Of a stretch of 9,862 nt of DNA, positions 7,834 to 9,862 are shown piece by piece. The stretch covers positions 1 through 9,862 of the forward strand of contig DAOUZU010000031.1 in NCBI GenBank assembly GCA_030665535.1, read 5' to 3'. Below the pieces are notes generated by a model. The model did not search any database and was not told the DNA's origin. It saw only the letters and a list, made by a program, of their open reading frames with translations. Each line of letters begins with the position of its first letter. Within the stretch, counting starts at the first letter, position 1. The stretch comes from Dehalococcoidia bacterium. Its GTDB lineage: Bacteria; Chloroflexota; Dehalococcoidia; Dehalococcoidales; JAUXAE01. The translations under genes were made by a program, and so were the position numbers.

Positions 7834-9072
7834 TTGCCCAAGATTCATTTTATTGATGTCACCAACCGGGACGGCGTGCAGACGGCCAAGCTGGGGCTTT
7901 CCAAACTGGAAAAAACCCTGCTCAACATGTACCTGAATGAGTTGGGGGTTTTTCAGTCTGAGTTTGGCTTCCCCACCACCAAGCACGAGACCAACTATAT
8001 ATCGGCCAACCTGGAGCTGGCCCGTCTGGGCGTGCTGGCCCCTATCCGCCTGGAGGGTTGGATAAGGGCGATAGTGGCCGACGTGGAGACGGCTTTCAAA
8101 CGGCTGCCTGACCTGAAACACCTGAACCTGTCCATTTCCACCTCAGACCAGATGATAAACGGCAAGTTCGAGGGGCGGAAGGACCATTTTGATATCGTTT
8201 CGGATATGACGGCTGCCGTGGAAGCCGCCCGGCAACACGGTGCCGAGAGCATCGGCGTAAACGCCGAGGACGCCTCAAGGACCAAGTTGGAGTACCTTAT
8301 TGAGTTCGGCAGGGCGGCCAGGGAAGCGGGTGCCGACAGATTGAGATACTGCGATACCCTGGGCTACGACGACCCGTTTACCATTTACGATGCCATCAAG
8401 GCACTGGCCCAAAAGGTGGAGCTTCCCATAGAGGTACACTGCCACGGCGACCTGGGCATGGCCGTAGCCAACTCGGTGGCCGGGGCCAAGGGGGCCGTCG
8501 ACGGCGGCCAGGATGCCTACATAAACACCACCGTTAACGGCATCGGCGAGCGGGCCGGCAACGCCGACCTGGTAGCCACCATACTGGCCCTCACCAAGTC
8601 CAAGGGGCTGGCCGGCAAATACGAGCTGGGCGACAACATAGACCTTTCGCGGGCCTGGAAGATAGCCAAATTCGCCAGCTATGCCTTTGATGTGCCCATT
8701 CCCATAAACCAGCCCGGAGTGGGTGATAATGCCTTCGCCCATGAGTCCGGCATCCATGCCGACGGCGTCCTTAAGGATCCCCAGAACTATGAGCTGTACG
8801 GTTTCAGGGAGCTGGGCCGGGGGGTGCCGGAGATCGTCGAGACGGGGAGGGAAATAGGCGCCGGTGAATACAGCGGGATATCCGGATTCAGCCATGTTAT
8901 GGGCAAGATGGCCGTCTCCTTCGCCAGCAAGCAAGAGGCCAACGAAATACTGGAGCTGGTGCGTTACGCCACTGTGGAATCGCACAAACCGCTTATCGAG
9001 GACCAGCTGCTCTTCATCGCCAAATACCCCAAGATTGCCAAGAAGCTGCTCACCCTGACGCCGCTTGAGTAG
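7834..9072 (+). CDS. Re-citrate synthase / homocitrate synthase family protein
   Basis: A 412-residue DRE-TIM metallolyase (HMGL-like barrel) that should condense acetyl-CoA with a 2-oxo acid. The metal and substrate residues are visible: NRDGVQ (R12, D13), HCHGDLGMAVANS with H202 and H204, NTTVNGIGERAGN (231-243) and the subdomain motif FAHESGIHADG (301-311). It stops after the linker subdomains and lacks the LeuA allosteric domain, so it is not an ordinary 2-isopropylmalate synthase. The opening FIDVTNRDGVQT and SEFGFPTTKHETNY recall Re-citrate synthases of Clostridium kluyveri and Dehalococcoides, proteins often misnamed isopropylmalate or homocitrate synthase. I therefore favour citrate from oxaloacetate; homocitrate from 2-oxoglutarate remains possible. 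TTG 7834 is supported by GAGG (7825-7828). The gene has its own promoter and terminator. Confidence 0.8.
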   Translation: MPKIHFIDVTNRDGVQTAKLGLSKLEKTLLNMYLNELGVFQSEFGFPTTKHETNYISANLELARLGVLAPIRLEGWIRAIVADVETAFKRLPDLKHLNLSISTSDQMINGKFEGRKDHFDIVSDMTAAVEAARQHGAESIGVNAEDASRTKLEYLIEFGRAAREAGADRLRYCDTLGYDDPFTIYDAIKALAQKVELPIEVHCHGDLGMAVANSVAGAKGAVDGGQDAYINTTVNGIGERAGNADLVATILALTKSKGLAGKYELGDNIDLSRAWKIAKFASYAFDVPIPINQPGVGDNAFAHESGIHADGVLKDPQNYELYGFRELGRGVPEIVETGREIGAGEYSGISGFSHVMGKMAVSFASKQEANEILELVRYATVESHKPLIEDQLLFIAKYPKIAKKLLTLTPLE

Positions 9073-9119
9073 CCGCCGGGACAGGGCCGAAGGGCTGCTA
9101 CCGGCGGCATCGTCTTTTT
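9072..9119 (+). terminator. Intrinsic terminator after the Re-citrate synthase-like gene
   Basis: GCCGCCGG (9072-9079) pairs perfectly with CCGGCGGC (9101-9108) around a 21-base loop, followed after four bases by TCTTTTT (9113-9119). The stem begins at the last base of the stop codon. The T-run abuts the ribosome-binding site of trmO, so trmO needs read-through or a promoter that I do not see. Confidence 0.75.
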
Positions 9120-9132
9120 AAGGAAAGATTAA

Positions 9133-9588
9133 ATGGCCGGTAAGTCTATGAAGCTGGAACCTATCGGTTTCGTCCGTAATGAGGTGAAAGAGAAGCCGGA
9201 GAGAGGCTTTGACTGGCAACAGATAGAATCCGAGATTGTTATTGAACCTCGCCTGGCCGAAGGCTTGGACAGCCTGGAAGAGTTTTCGCACATAATTATA
9301 ATTACCTGGATGCACCAGGCGGCGGAGAAGGACAAGATGGCCCTCAAGATCCACCCCCGGGGTCGTAAGGAGCTAGCCCAGGTGGGTGTCTTCGCCTCCC
9401 GCTCGCCATTCCGCCCCAACCCGCTGGGCGAAGTCACTGTCCGGCTGCTGGAGCAGCGGGGCAATATTCTCAAGGTGAAGGGGATTGATTTCATCAACGG
9501 CACACCGGTAATTGATGTCAAGCCCTACATGCCCGGCCACGATTCGGTTGACGGGGCGGTGACACCGCCATGGGTACGGAAGCGCTAA
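9133..9588 (+). CDS. trmO: tRNA t6A37 N6-methyltransferase (TrmO/TsaA family)
   Basis: TrmO methylates N6-threonylcarbamoyladenosine at position 37 of tRNAs reading ACY codons, using S-adenosylmethionine bound on a small beta-barrel. The 151-residue protein is the short form: E. coli TrmO has an extra C-terminal domain. Visible signatures are LEPIGFVRNE near the start, HIIIITWMH (53-61), the family hallmark SRSPFRPNPLG (89-99) and NGTPVIDVKPYMP (122-134). Start ATG 9133 has AAGGA (9120-9124) and AGGAAAG just upstream; Met6 is a possible alternative. The final 19 bases overlap the next gene. Substrate assignment is by family, since archaeal and short bacterial members are less studied. Confidence 0.9.
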   Translation: MAGKSMKLEPIGFVRNEVKEKPERGFDWQQIESEIVIEPRLAEGLDSLEEFSHIIIITWMHQAAEKDKMALKIHPRGRKELAQVGVFASRSPFRPNPLGEVTVRLLEQRGNILKVKGIDFINGTPVIDVKPYMPGHDSVDGAVTPPWVRKR

Positions 9589-9862
9589 CCGGACGTTTTG
9601 AGGTTATTTATGATCGCCTGCTGGCCCGCTACGGGCGGCAGCGCTGGTGGCCGGCGGAGTCTCCCTTTGAGGTGATGGTCGGCGCTATCCTCACCCAGTC
9701 GGCTGCCTGGGGCAACGTGGAGAAGGTCATCGCCCGCCTGAAGGCAACCGAGGCGCTATCGCCACCGGCCCTGCGTCGGATGAAGCAGGCCGAACTGGCC
9801 GGGCTTATCTACCCCAGCGGCTACTACAACGCCAAAGCCAAAAAGCTGAAGGCCCTGGCCGA
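9570..9862 (+). CDS. Endonuclease III-related DNA glycosylase (HhH-GPD), 5' part only
   Basis: The first 97 residues of a protein running off the right edge. It starts at ATG 9570, the only start between an in-frame TGA (9549-9551) and the homologous region, and overlaps trmO by 19 bases in another frame. The translated start is MGTEALTGRFEVIYDRLLAR. The block PFEVMVGAILTQSAAWGNVE (about 32-51) and PSGYYNAKAKKLKAL (about 82-96) match the endonuclease III-like/MagIII branch, which excises damaged bases such as 3-methyladenine. The helix-hairpin-helix with the catalytic residues, and any iron-sulphur cluster, would lie beyond the window. Its ribosome-binding site is weak, suggesting coupling to trmO translation. 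Confidence 0.85.
   Translation, partial: MGTEALTGRFEVIYDRLLARYGRQRWWPAESPFEVMVGAILTQSAAWGNVEKVIARLKATEALSPPALRRMKQAELAGLIYPSGYYNAKAKKLKALA

Noticed and set aside
8275..8985. Minus-strand open frame (236 codons) opposite the Re-citrate synthase-like gene
   Set aside because: It lies wholly antisense to a gene with intact catalytic motifs and shows no recognisable family.

Overview
The window is a dense, GC-rich stretch of bacterial chromosome with nine protein-coding genes, the first and last cut by the window edges. Every gene has a recognisable family. I see no RNA gene, insertion sequence, CRISPR array or phage gene, and it reads as ordinary core chromosome. GTG and TTG starts, tightly overlapping operons and a citrate/homocitrate synthase-family protein resembling the Re-citrate synthases known from Dehalococcoides and Clostridium suggest an anaerobe, perhaps Chloroflexota class Dehalococcoidia. 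That placement is inferred from remembered resemblance, not from a search.

Layout. A partial MFS transporter (1-836, minus) diverges from a three-gene operon pabB-pabA-pabC (945-3849, plus). The operon encodes the full route from chorismate to 4-aminobenzoate for folate. It meets argC (3846-4862, minus) tail to tail, and the two stop codons share one TTAA palindrome. Upstream of argC on the same strand lie a two-helix potassium channel with an RCK gating domain (4898-5893) and a CPA2 antiporter with a TrkA-N domain (5986-7683). Together these form a small K+/pH homeostasis pair that may be read through into argC. A divergent promoter region (about 7684-7833) separates the antiporter from the Re-citrate synthase-like gene (7834-9072, plus), which ends at a good intrinsic terminator. 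A second plus-strand unit follows: trmO (tRNA t6A methylation) overlapping an endonuclease III-related DNA glycosylase that runs off the end.

Most notable is a strong ribosome-binding site inside the channel gene, placed exactly before an in-frame Met at the start of the cytoplasmic RCK domain. This would let one gene make both the full channel and free RCK subunits, as described for MthK. Other points are an altered selectivity filter (TVGYD), an ARG-box-like palindrome before argC, and promoters that argue for later starts of the channel and antiporter genes than the longest open frames. I found no evidence of a wholly new system.
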